From assembly GCA_963705285.1 (NCBI GenBank), contig OY970066.1, positions 3,658,001-3,722,000 of the forward strand: 64,000 nucleotides of DNA. Direction: 5' to 3'. A program made the translations under genes and the position numbers. The stretch is from JACMLD01 sp963705285. GTDB taxonomy: Bacteria > Bacteroidota > Bacteroidia > Chitinophagales > Chitinophagaceae. Below the pieces are notes generated by a model. That model ran no database searches. It had not been told where the DNA came from and saw only the letters and a list, made by a program, of their open reading frames with translations. Below are positions 26,314-35,167 of this stretch, in pieces. The stretch's first letter is position 1. Each line of letters opens with the position of its first letter.

Positions 26314-27654
26314 ATGAGCATACCAACACTTACCTGTTTTACGGGCGTTGCATTAATTTTTTTCATTACCACCCGTGCACAAACCATTCAGCAACTGGTG
26401 GATCAAAAATCAAAGGCGGAGTTATCAAAAGTAATAGAATGGCGCCGCTACCTGCACCAGCATCCGGAACTGGGCAACCGTGAATTTAATACCGCCGCGC
26501 TTATTGCTAAACACTTGAAAAGCCTCGGCATAGAGGTGACAACCGGCGTGGCAAAAACCGGTGTAGTAGGTGTATTAAAAGGTGGTAAACCCGGGCCGGT
26601 AATAGCATTGCGCGCAGATATGGATGCGCTGCCGGTATATGAACGGGTTAATTTGCCCTTTGCATCAAAAGACTCCGCAGAATACCTGGGGCAGAAAGTA
26701 GCGGTTATGCATGCCTGTGGGCACGATAGCCACGTGGCAATTTTAATGGGAACCGCAGAAGTACTGGCATCCATGAAAAAAGACATTGCCGGTACCGTAA
26801 AATTTATTTTTCAACCAGCCGAAGAAGGCCCGCCCGGTACAGAGGAAGGTGGTGCACCTCTAATGGTGAAAGAAGGTGTGATGGAAAACCCAAAAGTGGA
26901 TGCTGTTTTCGGTCTTCATATTTCATCAGCCACAGAGTCTGGCACCATTCGGTACAAAGCTGGTCCTTTTTATGCCAGCAGTGACTGGTTCACTATTAAA
27001 GTAAAAGGTAAGCAGGCACATGGCTCTGCACCCTGGGGCAGCATTGACCCTATTGTAACAGGCACACAAATCATCAACGGACTGCAAACCATTGTAAGCC
27101 GCCGTGAGAACATTGTAAAAGCACCCGTAGTTATTACCGTGGGTAAATTTCACAGCGGGGTAAGAAGCAACATCATTCCAGAAGAGGCAATCCTGGAAGG
27201 CACCATCCGCACGCTGGATTCTGCCATGCAAAAAGAAGTACATGAGCGCATACGCATCATGGCTGAAAATATTGCTACGGCCAATGGCGCAAAGGTGGAA
27301 GTGTCGATTGATACAAAAACACTGGTTACATTCAATGATTCAGCATTGGTGAATATGATGATACCGTCTTTGCAAAGAGCGGCAGGGGCTGGCAACATTG
27401 GCTCCTCACAATGGACGACTGGCGGAGAAGACTTTTCTTATTTTGGAACAAAGGCGCCTGCTTTCTTTTTCAACCTGGGTGGAATGACAAAAGGAATGGA
27501 TCCTGATAAAGCGCCCGGCCATCACACACCCGATTTTGCTATTGACGATAGCCAGCTCGACGTAGGCGTAAAAGCCTTCTGCAATATTGTGTTTGATTAT
27601 CCAGCTGCGAGAATAAATGCAGGCAAGACCGACACAAAGAAAAAAGGCTTTTAG
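26314..27654 (+). CDS. Secreted M20-family amidohydrolase (N-acyl-amino acid hydrolase)
   Basis: 446 residues with a signal peptide (about 1-22, ending TRAQ). Metal ligands of the M20D/HipO type are visible: Cys135 and His137 in HACGHDSH, Glu170-Glu171 in QPAEEGP, His202 in GLHIS, and His in GHHTPDF near the end. An inserted dimerisation domain spans about 220-330. Such enzymes hydrolyse N-acyl amino acids or hippurate-like amides. Export to the periplasm suggests a scavenging role. Confidence 0.92.
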   Translation: MSIPTLTCFTGVALIFFITTRAQTIQQLVDQKSKAELSKVIEWRRYLHQHPELGNREFNTAALIAKHLKSLGIEVTTGVAKTGVVGVLKGGKPGPVIALRADMDALPVYERVNLPFASKDSAEYLGQKVAVMHACGHDSHVAILMGTAEVLASMKKDIAGTVKFIFQPAEEGPPGTEEGGAPLMVKEGVMENPKVDAVFGLHISSATESGTIRYKAGPFYASSDWFTIKVKGKQAHGSAPWGSIDPIVTGTQIINGLQTIVSRRENIVKAPVVITVGKFHSGVRSNIIPEEAILEGTIRTLDSAMQKEVHERIRIMAENIATANGAKVEVSIDTKTLVTFNDSALVNMMIPSLQRAAGAGNIGSSQWTTGGEDFSYFGTKAPAFFFNLGGMTKGMDPDKAPGHHTPDFAIDDSQLDVGVKAFCNIVFDYPAARINAGKTDTKKKGF

Positions 27655-27730
27655 TATTGCTGGCAGGAAATAGGGTGGCGCACGGTTTAAAAGACAAAAA
27701 GCCGTCGTTAGACAGCTCTCTGTTGTATAG

Positions 27731-28010
27731 GCTCAGAAAAGAAAATAGCGGACAGTTTACAGGAAAGGTTTTCTGAGTACGACGGTTTTTGGATAGAATA
27801 ATGAATTGGATGGCTTCAATGGATACGGACTGTTCAGGGATAAGGTGGTGTTTCTACAGGAAATGGATCGACTGGCTTTTCTTAGGAAAATGTATCAATA
27901 CGGCTTTCGAAGGATTGAACTAAATTTTTCGGAGGATTTGGATATTTCGTTCTTGCTGATACAAAGATGAATAATAAAAAATCTTATACTAAATTAATTC
28001 GCCTTATACA
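27731..28010 (+). repeat. GGA-rich non-coding repeat, copy 1
   Basis: Starts GCTCAGAAAA, then GGTTTTCTGAGTACGA (CTCAGAAAA and TTTTCTGAG can pair), then a variable middle, then a well-conserved block ending TTTCGTTCTTGCTGATACA and CTAAATTAATTCG. About 14 GGA triplets and no TCC occur between 27731 and 27960. Stops occur in every frame I followed. It may be a small RNA or a mobile relic. Together with copy 2 it occupies most of the 1.1-kb gene-free gap 27655-28739. Confidence 0.65.
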
Positions 28011-28149
28011 GGCTTTATGTCGCCGAATGGGGCAAGATGTGGGTTAAAGGAAAAAAAATAGCCGCTAATGAACCTTCTGATGCTATTATAATCGTTACCA
28101 GTGGTACGTTCTGATAAAGCATTGTAAGATGTAATGGGGAGTATAAATA

Positions 28150-28185
28150 GCAAAAAGTCCTGCATACCACGGCAGGACTTTTTGC
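28150..28185. terminator. Strong bidirectional intrinsic terminator
   Basis: GCAAAAAGTCCTGC (28150-28163) pairs perfectly with GCAGGACTTTTTGC (28172-28185). The stem carries A and T runs on both sides, giving a T-tract in either direction. It lies between the two GGA-rich repeats with no protein gene nearby, suggesting that it ends a non-coding transcript. Confidence 0.85.
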
Positions 28186-28190
28186 TTATT

Positions 28191-28475
28191 GCTCAGAAAA
28201 AATTTGTTTGGAACAGATGGAGGAATGGTTTTCTGAGTACGATGTTGGTCTTTAAAGGATACGGATAATGGACGGACAAAAATGGTTCAGCTTTCAGGAT
28301 TTGGATGTACAACTTGTTTTCAAAGGATTTGGTAAGGCTAATCAATAGGGTACGGATTGTAATTGTATTTTTTGTAGGATTTGGAATTTCAGATTTTCAG
28401 TGGATTTGGATATTTCGTTCTTGCTGATACAAAGATGCAACGCAAAACAAGGGTTTCTAAATTAATTCGACTTCT
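28191..28475 (+). repeat. GGA-rich non-coding repeat, copy 2
   Basis: Same order of blocks as copy 1, offset 460 bp at the 5' block and 468 bp at the 3' block. The middle carries GGATTTGG-type words at 23-29 bp intervals, with about 15 GGA triplets and no TCC from 28191 to 28430. Ends and architecture are conserved while the middle differs, so selection or gene conversion may act on the ends. Confidence 0.65.
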
Positions 28476-28739
28476 GCTTAATTTTCTTCGGTGAATGGAA
28501 AAAAAATGCCGATAAGTCAATTTTAACGCCGAATGAAATAGCTGCAAACCCGCAACTGGTAAGGGTATACCCCGTATGACACTTGATTTTGTATTTTAAT
28601 ATACTGAGGTTTGCTTGATCAAAGTCAAGGGAATGAAAAGGTGTGTCCGCTAACAATGCATTTTTTATTGATTGAAGTCCAGGCAGGGAAAAATACAGGC
28701 TATATCTAGGGCAGAGGTGTTATGCTCAGGCATTGGAGA

Positions 28740-29909
28740 CTAGTATGGTGCGGCCGAAACAGCAGCGCTAGTATAACCATTATTGCCTGCAATATGAATA
28801 ATGCAACCTGCAGGCAGCGGTGTATTGATATTGAATGTAAAAGCCTGGTAACCTTTTATAGCTTCAAACGTATTGCGGGCGATAACCTGGCCGTTGAAGT
28901 TGTAGATGATTGCATGGTATACACCCGGTGAGGCGAAGATGCCATTGATGAATAGTTGGTTATTGCGGGTAGAAGTATGCAATACCGCCTCATTGTTTTT
29001 TATGATGATGGCTACTACGGAAGAAAACACTGAGACACCATTACTACCTGTCATGCGTATGCGATAATACATTTTGTTGCTACTGGTTATGCCTGAAATA
29101 TCATCGGTATATACATACTCTTTTTCGGCACTGCTGGAGGTTTCAGCAATTGTTTTCACCGCGCTGAAATGTATGCCGTCTGCCGAGCGCTCAATGATAT
29201 ACTGGTTATTGTTCTCTGTATGATATACTGTAAACGACAGCCGGGCCTGCTGGTTAATCACCGCGCATGACGGTGTACCCAGCCTGGCAGGCAACAGGTA
29301 GCCAATACCATTTACACGGAGGTTATCCACCACCAATCGGCTATTGCCACCACTGCTTACGCTTGTATTATAACCGTATAGCCTGAAAGTAACAGCCGTA
29401 TAAAGATTGGTGAAAGCGGCACCCGGCGTAATGGTATAGTCTGCATAATTATGTGTGTTGGTGCCGCTGGCAATGTTTGTTGCAAAACCATCGAGGCTAG
29501 AACGCAATGCCCATGCCGTTGGCCCGCTGCCTGCCGGCGAACCGGTATTGCTCCTGCGCAACCTGATCACCAGCGTGCTAATATCAAGCTGGTAGCCGGC
29601 CGAAGGGGCAAGCGTAAATTGGAGGTACATACCGGTGTTAAGCGCGCCCGATGGCCAGCCGTTCTCGCCGAAGTATTCTGAACCTCCATTAAAAGAATGT
29701 GTAGGAACGCCCGAAGAAAAATCAGCCACGCTTGCTGAATTAAAGAGGCCCGGTGTACCGGTGAGTGTACCGTTAAAAGTCCAGTTGCCGATGCTTTGGC
29801 TACGGAGACAAAGCGTTGAAAATGAAAATAAAACAAGAAATAACAGGTAAATCCCCCTCAGGCAGGTGCTATAAAAGGATATGCGGTTTATAAATGTATT
29901 ATGTTTCAT
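28740..29909 (-). CDS. Secreted protein with C-terminal T9SS-type domain
   Basis: About 389 residues from the ATG at 29909. A signal peptide with a long hydrophobic core (YLLFLVLFSFSTLCL) is followed by a beta-rich region (SIGNWTFNGTLTGTPG onward), a middle beta-sandwich containing YIIERSADG that is typical of T9SS cargo, and a C-terminal module of about 80 residues ending TSAAVSAAPY. That module resembles a type A sorting domain but lacks the usual YPNP start. Probably exported to the surface; function unknown. Confidence 0.75.
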   Translation of the reverse strand: MKHNTFINRISFYSTCLRGIYLLFLVLFSFSTLCLRSQSIGNWTFNGTLTGTPGLFNSASVADFSSGVPTHSFNGGSEYFGENGWPSGALNTGMYLQFTLAPSAGYQLDISTLVIRLRRSNTGSPAGSGPTAWALRSSLDGFATNIASGTNTHNYADYTITPGAAFTNLYTAVTFRLYGYNTSVSSGGNSRLVVDNLRVNGIGYLLPARLGTPSCAVINQQARLSFTVYHTENNNQYIIERSADGIHFSAVKTIAETSSSAEKEYVYTDDISGITSSNKMYYRIRMTGSNGVSVFSSVVAIIIKNNEAVLHTSTRNNQLFINGIFASPGVYHAIIYNFNGQVIARNTFEAIKGYQAFTFNINTPLPAGCIIHIAGNNGYTSAAVSAAPY

Positions 29910-30104
29910 TGGGGCGGAGTCATGTATATAACGGTAATAGTTACCATGTATTACACGAATTCGATGAATTGCCAAATTTTAATGTGTTTCAGCCTGATTT
30001 TGTAGAAGAATTTGCCCGCAGGTGTGTTACAGAATGTGCTTTAGGTTCTTTTTTAACTGGTATGTGGTTTGAACTTAGTTTGACTTCACCTAAAAAGCAC
30101 CAAC

Positions 30105-30320
30105 ATGAAAATTCTGGCAACTGTATTAATTGTAGCGGGTATTCTAATGATTGTCTTCCGGGGATTTAGTGTGGCCACAGAAAAGAAGGTAGTTGATATT
30201 GGCCCCGTAGAAATCAATAAGAAAGAAAATAAATGGATAGGATGGCCAACCTGGGCGGGCGCCATCGCTATTGCTGCCGGTGCAGTGATACTGGTAAGCA
30301 ACCGTAAAGTAACTTCTTAG
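30105..30320 (+). CDS. Small two-helix membrane protein
   Basis: 71 residues with two hydrophobic segments (about 3-20 and 49-65) separated by a polar loop containing VDIGPVEINKKENKW. This resembles short DUF3185-like membrane proteins found widely in Bacteroidota (family recalled, not checked). The start ATG at 30105 follows a plausible AACATG context. A strong terminator follows 27 bp after the stop. Confidence 0.75.
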   Translation: MKILATVLIVAGILMIVFRGFSVATEKKVVDIGPVEINKKENKWIGWPTWAGAIAIAAGAVILVSNRKVTS

Positions 30321-30346
30321 AAATTGTCAATTGGAGACCAGTGATC

Positions 30347-30379
30347 AAATTACCGTAGCCCACGCAGCTACGGTAATTT
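30347..30379. terminator. Bidirectional terminator between converging genes
   Basis: AAATTACCGTAG (30347-30358) pairs perfectly with CTACGGTAATTT (30368-30379) around a 9-nt loop. It serves the small membrane protein gene on the plus strand and glnS on the minus strand. Confidence 0.85.
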
Positions 30380-30397
30380 GTATGCACTATTTTGTAC

Positions 30398-32077
30398 TCA
30401 CTGTTTTTTTTGTTCTTTAGCCCACGCATCTTTTAGCGTAACGGTACGGTTAAACACCATGGTTTCTTCATTACTGTCTTTATCAAGACAAAAATAGCCC
30501 TTGCGCAAAAATTGATAACTCTCGTTGAAACTTGCATTGCGTAATGCCGGCTCTGCATATGCATGCGCTATTACCTGCAGCGATGCAGGATTGATATAGT
30601 CTTTAAAATCGCCTTCTTCAACAGATGGATTTTCCACCTTAAACAGCCGGTCGTACATTCTTAGTTCGCAACCGATAGCAGTTGGCGCACTTACCCAATG
30701 CAAGGTGCCTTGTACTTTTAAGCCCGATGTATCTGCACCACTTTTACTTTCTGGTATATAAGAACATTTCAGTTCTGTAATTTTTCCGGCGGCATCTTTT
30801 ACCACTTCGTCACACTGTATGATATAAGCGCTTTTTAACCGCACTTTTTGTCCGGGTGCCAACCTGAAAAATTTTTTTGGCGGCGTTTCCATAAAGTCCT
30901 CCTGTTCTATATACAGCTCCCGGCTAAAAGGAACATCACGATGGCCGGTTGCAGGATCTTCAGGATTGTTTTCGCTACTAAACATTTCTGTTTGGCCTTC
31001 AGGATAATTGGTGATGATTAGCTTGAGCGGATCAAAAACCACCATTCTACGCAACGCTTTTTTATTGAGCGTTTCGCGTACAAAAAATTCCAGCAAGCCC
31101 ACATCGATCAGGTTTTCCCTTTTTGCTACGCCAATGCGGTCGCAGAATTCGCGTATGCTTACCGCCGGGTATCCGCGACGGCGCATGCCGCTAATGCTCG
31201 GCATCCGGGGATCATCCCATCCTGTAACATGTTTGTCGGTTACCAGCTGCAGCAATTTTCGTTTACTCATCACCGTATACGTAAGGTTGAGCCTGGCAAA
31301 CTCATATTGTTTAGAAGGAAAAATCTCCAGGTTTTCAATGCACCAGTCGTATAGCGGACGATGCGGTATAAATTCAAGGGTACAAATGGAATGGGTAATG
31401 TTTTCAATTGAATCGCTCTGGCCATGTGCAAAATCATACATAGGGTAAATGCACCAGGCATCACCGGTGCGGTGGTGGTGGGCATGCTTTATGCGGTACA
31501 GCAATGGATCGCGCAGGTGCATATTGGGCGATGCCATATCTATGCGGGCGCGCAGTACTTTCTCACCGTCTTTATATTTACCGGCACGCATGTCTGCAAA
31601 AAGTGCAAGGTTTTCTTCCACGCTTCTGCCGGCAAAAGCATTGCGTGTACCGGGTTCGGTGGGTGTTCCTTTTTGCGTGGCGATTTCTTCGCTGGTGCTG
31701 TCATCTACATAAGCCAATCCTTTTTTAATAAGGGTAACCGCAAAGCCGTAGAGTTGTTCAAAATAATCGGAAGCATACAATTCATTCGCCCAGTTGAAGC
31801 CCAGCCATTTTACATCATCTTTAATGCTTTCTACATATTCAGTTTCTTCTGTAACGGGGTTGGTATCATCAAAACGGAGATTGGTTTTGCCGCCGTATTT
31901 AAGTGCCAGCCCAAAATTGAGGCAAATGCTTTTGGCATGGCCAATATGCAGGTACCCATTGGGCTCTGGCGGAAAACGTGTATGGATAGATTTGTATTTA
32001 CCCGCCTGCAGATCTGCTTCCACAATTTCTTCAATAAAATTGAGCGACTTCTCTTCTTCTTTTTTAATCTCGGTCAT
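30398..32077 (-). CDS. glnS: Glutaminyl-tRNA synthetase
   Basis: 559 residues of a class I synthetase that charges tRNA-Gln with glutamine. The HIGH motif is at 44-47 in RFPPEPNGYLHIGHAKS, the GlnRS-specific form; FDDTNP lies at 69-74; the KMSKS-like loop is MSKRK (270-274). The C-terminal anticodon-binding beta-barrels follow (about 340-555). Length is normal for bacterial GlnRS. Downstream lies a shared terminator; upstream is a hairpin (32100-32128) in the leader. Confidence 0.97.
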   Translation of the reverse strand: MTEIKKEEEKSLNFIEEIVEADLQAGKYKSIHTRFPPEPNGYLHIGHAKSICLNFGLALKYGGKTNLRFDDTNPVTEETEYVESIKDDVKWLGFNWANELYASDYFEQLYGFAVTLIKKGLAYVDDSTSEEIATQKGTPTEPGTRNAFAGRSVEENLALFADMRAGKYKDGEKVLRARIDMASPNMHLRDPLLYRIKHAHHHRTGDAWCIYPMYDFAHGQSDSIENITHSICTLEFIPHRPLYDWCIENLEIFPSKQYEFARLNLTYTVMSKRKLLQLVTDKHVTGWDDPRMPSISGMRRRGYPAVSIREFCDRIGVAKRENLIDVGLLEFFVRETLNKKALRRMVVFDPLKLIITNYPEGQTEMFSSENNPEDPATGHRDVPFSRELYIEQEDFMETPPKKFFRLAPGQKVRLKSAYIIQCDEVVKDAAGKITELKCSYIPESKSGADTSGLKVQGTLHWVSAPTAIGCELRMYDRLFKVENPSVEEGDFKDYINPASLQVIAHAYAEPALRNASFNESYQFLRKGYFCLDKDSNEETMVFNRTVTLKDAWAKEQKKQ

Positions 32078-32099
32078 AAAGATGGTATGTATTTGATAA

Positions 32100-32128
32100 A
32101 CATGCCACGGGTGTAAACCGTGGCATGT
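32100..32128 (-). terminator. Hairpin upstream of glnS, weak terminator or leader structure
   Basis: ACATGCCACGG (32100-32110) pairs perfectly with CCGTGGCATGT (32118-32128). On the minus strand it is followed by TTTATC, a weak T-tract, and lies 23 bp before the glnS start codon. It may end the transcript of the DUF6526-like gene or structure the glnS leader. Confidence 0.5.
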
Positions 32129-32336
32129 ACAGCTGCAAATTTACTGTTTTGCAGGCAGTTAGCCAAAGACAAGGGCTGTTCTCAGTACTTGCTGCGCGAA
32201 AAAGTGCCATCAGAGATCTGCCTTTATAACATCTTTGTATACGTGGGTTAGCAAAACTATGTTACCCTAAACGTATACTTTTGCGGCAAGACATCATCTT
32301 AATAAACGGCGCATTCCGCTTTCAGGCATTAGGGGG

Positions 32337-32774
32337 TTACACCCTCATATGGTCCGGCTGCCAATTGGTGATGAGTTTTTTTATTTGTTTTGGTGCGAGT
32401 TGTTCCTGCAGCGTTTTATCAATCAATAGCAATAATTCTTCATCGCTCGCAAAGCGCAGCGCTGCAATTTGCTGAAAGCTAAGTTTTGTTTCCAGCAGCT
32501 CAAATCTTTTTTGAGTAAGCTGGTAATAACGGAGGCGCATTTCTAGCCGTACAATGCGGTTTTGATTGATCAGGCCATAGTGTTGTCGCACCATAAATGA
32601 TAGCCAACCGATCATGAGTACCAGGGCCGCCATCATTAGCCAGAGGGAATCATCGGCAGCATGCTGCAGATACTTTCTTACGCAAATAACAATCAAAATG
32701 GTGATGACCGGGTAAAAAACAAAATGATGTGCTGGATAAAAACGGACATGGTTGTTATATTGCTGTTTAGACAT
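32337..32774 (-). CDS. DUF6526-like membrane protein
   Basis: 145 residues. Two membrane segments (about 17-33 and 44-62) follow the conserved N-terminus YNNHVRFYPAHHFVFYP. The C-terminal half is a charged helical region (RLEMRLRYYQLTQKRF and later KTLQEQLAPKQIKKLI). This matches a family of uncharacterised Bacteroidota proteins that I recall as DUF6526. No function is known. Confidence 0.8.
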   Translation of the reverse strand: MSKQQYNNHVRFYPAHHFVFYPVITILIVICVRKYLQHAADDSLWLMMAALVLMIGWLSFMVRQHYGLINQNRIVRLEMRLRYYQLTQKRFELLETKLSFQQIAALRFASDEELLLLIDKTLQEQLAPKQIKKLITNWQPDHMRV

Positions 32775-32816
32775 GGGAAGAGAATGTGTAAATGTGTAAA
32801 TGTGGAAATGTGTAAA

Positions 32817-32836
32817 CCTGCCTGCCGGCAGGCAGG
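32817..32836. repeat. 20-bp perfect palindrome CCTGCCTGCCGGCAGGCAGG, second copy
   Basis: Identical to 23463-23482, again flanked by AATGTGTAAATG-like words. The surrounding 32775-33102 gap (328 bp) holds no recognised gene; near its end is a GGGGGTTAGGGGGCTAAGGG-type G-rich run (33069-33094). Confidence 0.8.
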
Positions 32837-33102
32837 TGTGAGAATGTGTAAATGCCGCTAGGCGGATTGAGTGCGATCATACTAATATGTTTCAACTTTC
32901 TTATCGGATGTACCAATCATGGCGGAACCGCAGGTATACCGCTTTAATATTCAACCGCAATTGTCACTTGTTTATTCATTTAAATATGATTTCTCAAGCT
33001 ACGTTTATTGTGCCATTAAATCTCAAGTTTTGTTTAAGCTTACCTTCGTTAACAAACGTAGCATCTCCCCATTAGGGGGTTAGGGGGCTAAGGGGGTAAG
33101 CC

Positions 33103-33756
33103 TCAATCATCTCCTTTAGCACCCGGCAGTCTTTTTCTAACCAGCGTCATTTGTCCGCGGTGATTGGCTTCGTGCTCGCACACATGAAACCATTTACAGT
33201 AATTATTGGTGGGCTGGTTGCCAAAAAAGTGTGGATCAACTTCCGCCAGCCATTTGTCATCTCTTTTTTTGAATTCACTCAATGACTTTTCTCTCACTTC
33301 CTTTAATATCGACAGGTAGTAGTCGAGCGGATGGCCTTTAATTTGTTTCCTTCCTTCTTCACCCAGTTCCATGGCAACACCAAATTTTTTCTTGTTGGCA
33401 TCGCTAAAATCTTTCAGGTTGTATAGGGTAAGATCCTGGTAAATGGTTTCGGTGGCAGCCAGGTGAAATAGCATGGCGCCTATGGTATTGGATTTGGGAT
33501 CCATTAAAAAATCAAGTTCTTCCGGTTTCAACCCTTTCACCGCACTCTCCACACTTTGCCTAATCCAATCCAGCATAGAAACAAATGTACCCAGTTGTGG
33601 CGAGTACCCCTCGCGCGGGCCAATAATATTAATGCCTTCAGCGGGTGCAACTACATTGCCGAAACCCATTTGCGGAATCAATGCCATCCCGGAAGCAAGT
33701 GCCGCTGAAAATTTTAGAAAATGCCGGCGGCCTGCTGCATTTTTTATGTTTTGCAT
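33103..33756 (-). CDS. DinB-family protein with Tat-like signal
   Basis: 217 residues. The N-terminus GRRHFLKFSAALASG fits a twin-arginine export signal (RRxFLK followed by a hydrophobic stretch). The rest is a four-helix DinB/YfiT-type fold, with likely metal ligands in LFHLAATE (about 115) and in HVCEHEANHRGQ near the C-terminus. DinB-like proteins are often metal-dependent thiol transferases; the substrate here is unknown. Export of a DinB protein is moderately unusual. Confidence 0.87.
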   Translation of the reverse strand: MQNIKNAAGRRHFLKFSAALASGMALIPQMGFGNVVAPAEGINIIGPREGYSPQLGTFVSMLDWIRQSVESAVKGLKPEELDFLMDPKSNTIGAMLFHLAATETIYQDLTLYNLKDFSDANKKKFGVAMELGEEGRKQIKGHPLDYYLSILKEVREKSLSEFKKRDDKWLAEVDPHFFGNQPTNNYCKWFHVCEHEANHRGQMTLVRKRLPGAKGDD

Positions 33757-34030
33757 AATAGATGTTTTAAGTGATGAATAGTAGGGTTACTAAGTTAGTG
33801 AAAACTAAATGAGACACGGTAAATACAATGCACCGTACATAGAACGCCCACGACAGGAAGGTAAGAGATAAAAAAAGGTTCTTAGTATCAATAAATTTCT
33901 ACAGCAGACAGCACATGTAATAAAAACAACCGTGTGCATCTATTCAATCCATGTCAGCCGTGTTCCATCCGCAATATCAATAAAATAACTACCTTCAGTC
34001 ATCTCCCTGCTAAACGTTAAAACAACACAC

Positions 34031-34915
34031 ATGATCAGAACAATTCTAACATTGCTATTGGCCAGCATTTTTTTTGTTTCCTGTAACAACAGTCAGCAAC
34101 CTGCCGAAGAAAAAGGCGCTGATACTACCACCACAAGCTCCATTGATCCGGCTAAAGACTGGAAGTTTGGGGTGGCGCTCTGGACATTTCATACTTTTTC
34201 TTTTCCCGAGGGGTTGGATAAAGTAGACAGTGCCGGCCTCCACTATATTGAGCCCAACACTTTTTCAAAAACAGGTCCGTTGCCTACCGATACCGCTATA
34301 TTTAAGCTGTCACCCGCAGGCATCGATAAATTAAAGGCCATGGTGAACGGCAAAGGTTTGATAATTGAGTCGATCTATATAGTTGGCGACTCTACTATAC
34401 AATCGTGGGCAAAACAGTTTGAGATTGCCAAACAACTGGGTGCAAAGTATGTTACTACTGAACCGCCGCTTACTATGTGGGATGGTATTGATAGCCTCGC
34501 AGGTGCGTATGGCATTAAAGTAGCCATTCATGAACACTGGAAAGGCGTGAGCCATTACTGGAATCCCGATACCGTACTGCTCGCGTTAAAAGGGCATCCC
34601 AATTTTGGCGTGTGTGCCGATTTGGGACATTGGCCAAAAAGCGGCATTGACCCGGTGGAGGCCGTTAAAAAATTAAGCGGGCATATTCTAATAGTGCACC
34701 TGAAAGACATTGCCGCCTTTAATGATCCTACCTTGAAAGATGTGCCGGTAGGTACCGGTAAAGTTGATTTTCCGGCAGTGTTTGCCGAGTTGAAAAAACA
34801 AAATTTCAAAGGGTATATCTATATTGAACGAGATGCGGAAGATAAACCGAGCAACCTGCCTTCGGTAATTGAAACGGTTAAATATTACAATGAACAGATT
34901 GGCAAGCTGAAGTAA
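34031..34915 (+). CDS. Sugar phosphate isomerase/epimerase-like lipoprotein
   Basis: 294 residues with a lipoprotein signal (lipobox FVSC, Cys near residue 18) and a Thr-rich linker. A xylose-isomerase-type TIM barrel follows. Metal or catalytic residues are likely at Glu in HYIEPNTF, His in AIHEHWKG, Asp in GVCADLGHWP, His in IVHLKDI and Glu in YIYIERDAED. Such proteins are common in carbohydrate-degrading Bacteroidota and are anchored in the periplasm. The substrate is unknown. Confidence 0.88.
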   Translation: MIRTILTLLLASIFFVSCNNSQQPAEEKGADTTTTSSIDPAKDWKFGVALWTFHTFSFPEGLDKVDSAGLHYIEPNTFSKTGPLPTDTAIFKLSPAGIDKLKAMVNGKGLIIESIYIVGDSTIQSWAKQFEIAKQLGAKYVTTEPPLTMWDGIDSLAGAYGIKVAIHEHWKGVSHYWNPDTVLLALKGHPNFGVCADLGHWPKSGIDPVEAVKKLSGHILIVHLKDIAAFNDPTLKDVPVGTGKVDFPAVFAELKKQNFKGYIYIERDAEDKPSNLPSVIETVKYYNEQIGKLK

Positions 34916-34973
34916 GGAAGAGTAATAAGTTGCCAGTAATAAGTTGTAAGCCCTTTTGCGCAACCATCGTTTT

Positions 34974-35038
34974 TGGCGCTGTACGAAGTCTGGCGCTGTA
35001 CGATATCTGGCGCTGTACGAAGTCTCCAGACTTCGTAC
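34974..35038. repeat. Three 17-bp tandem units ending in a palindrome
   Basis: TGGCGCTGTACGAAGTC (34974-34990), TGGCGCTGTACGATATC (34991-35007) and TGGCGCTGTACGAAGTC (35008-35024) are directly repeated. GTACGAAGTCT (35015-35025) and AGACTTCGTAC (35028-35038) form an 11-bp palindrome. Located in the 252-bp gap before the Kelch gene. Confidence 0.85.
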
Positions 35039-35167
35039 CCTATGTTCTTACGAGCCTCTGGCTCGCCCATTGCTAACAACAAACAAACATACAACTGGCA
35101 ATACACAACGATTTAACCAATATGCCTGGCAAACGGTTTACCACTTAAAACCTATCACTTATACTTT

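Noticed and set aside
32661..32861. 66-codon frame with a PACRQAG peptide
   Set aside because: The peptide is a translation of the CCTGCC palindrome, a known source of false genes; the frame is otherwise low-complexity.
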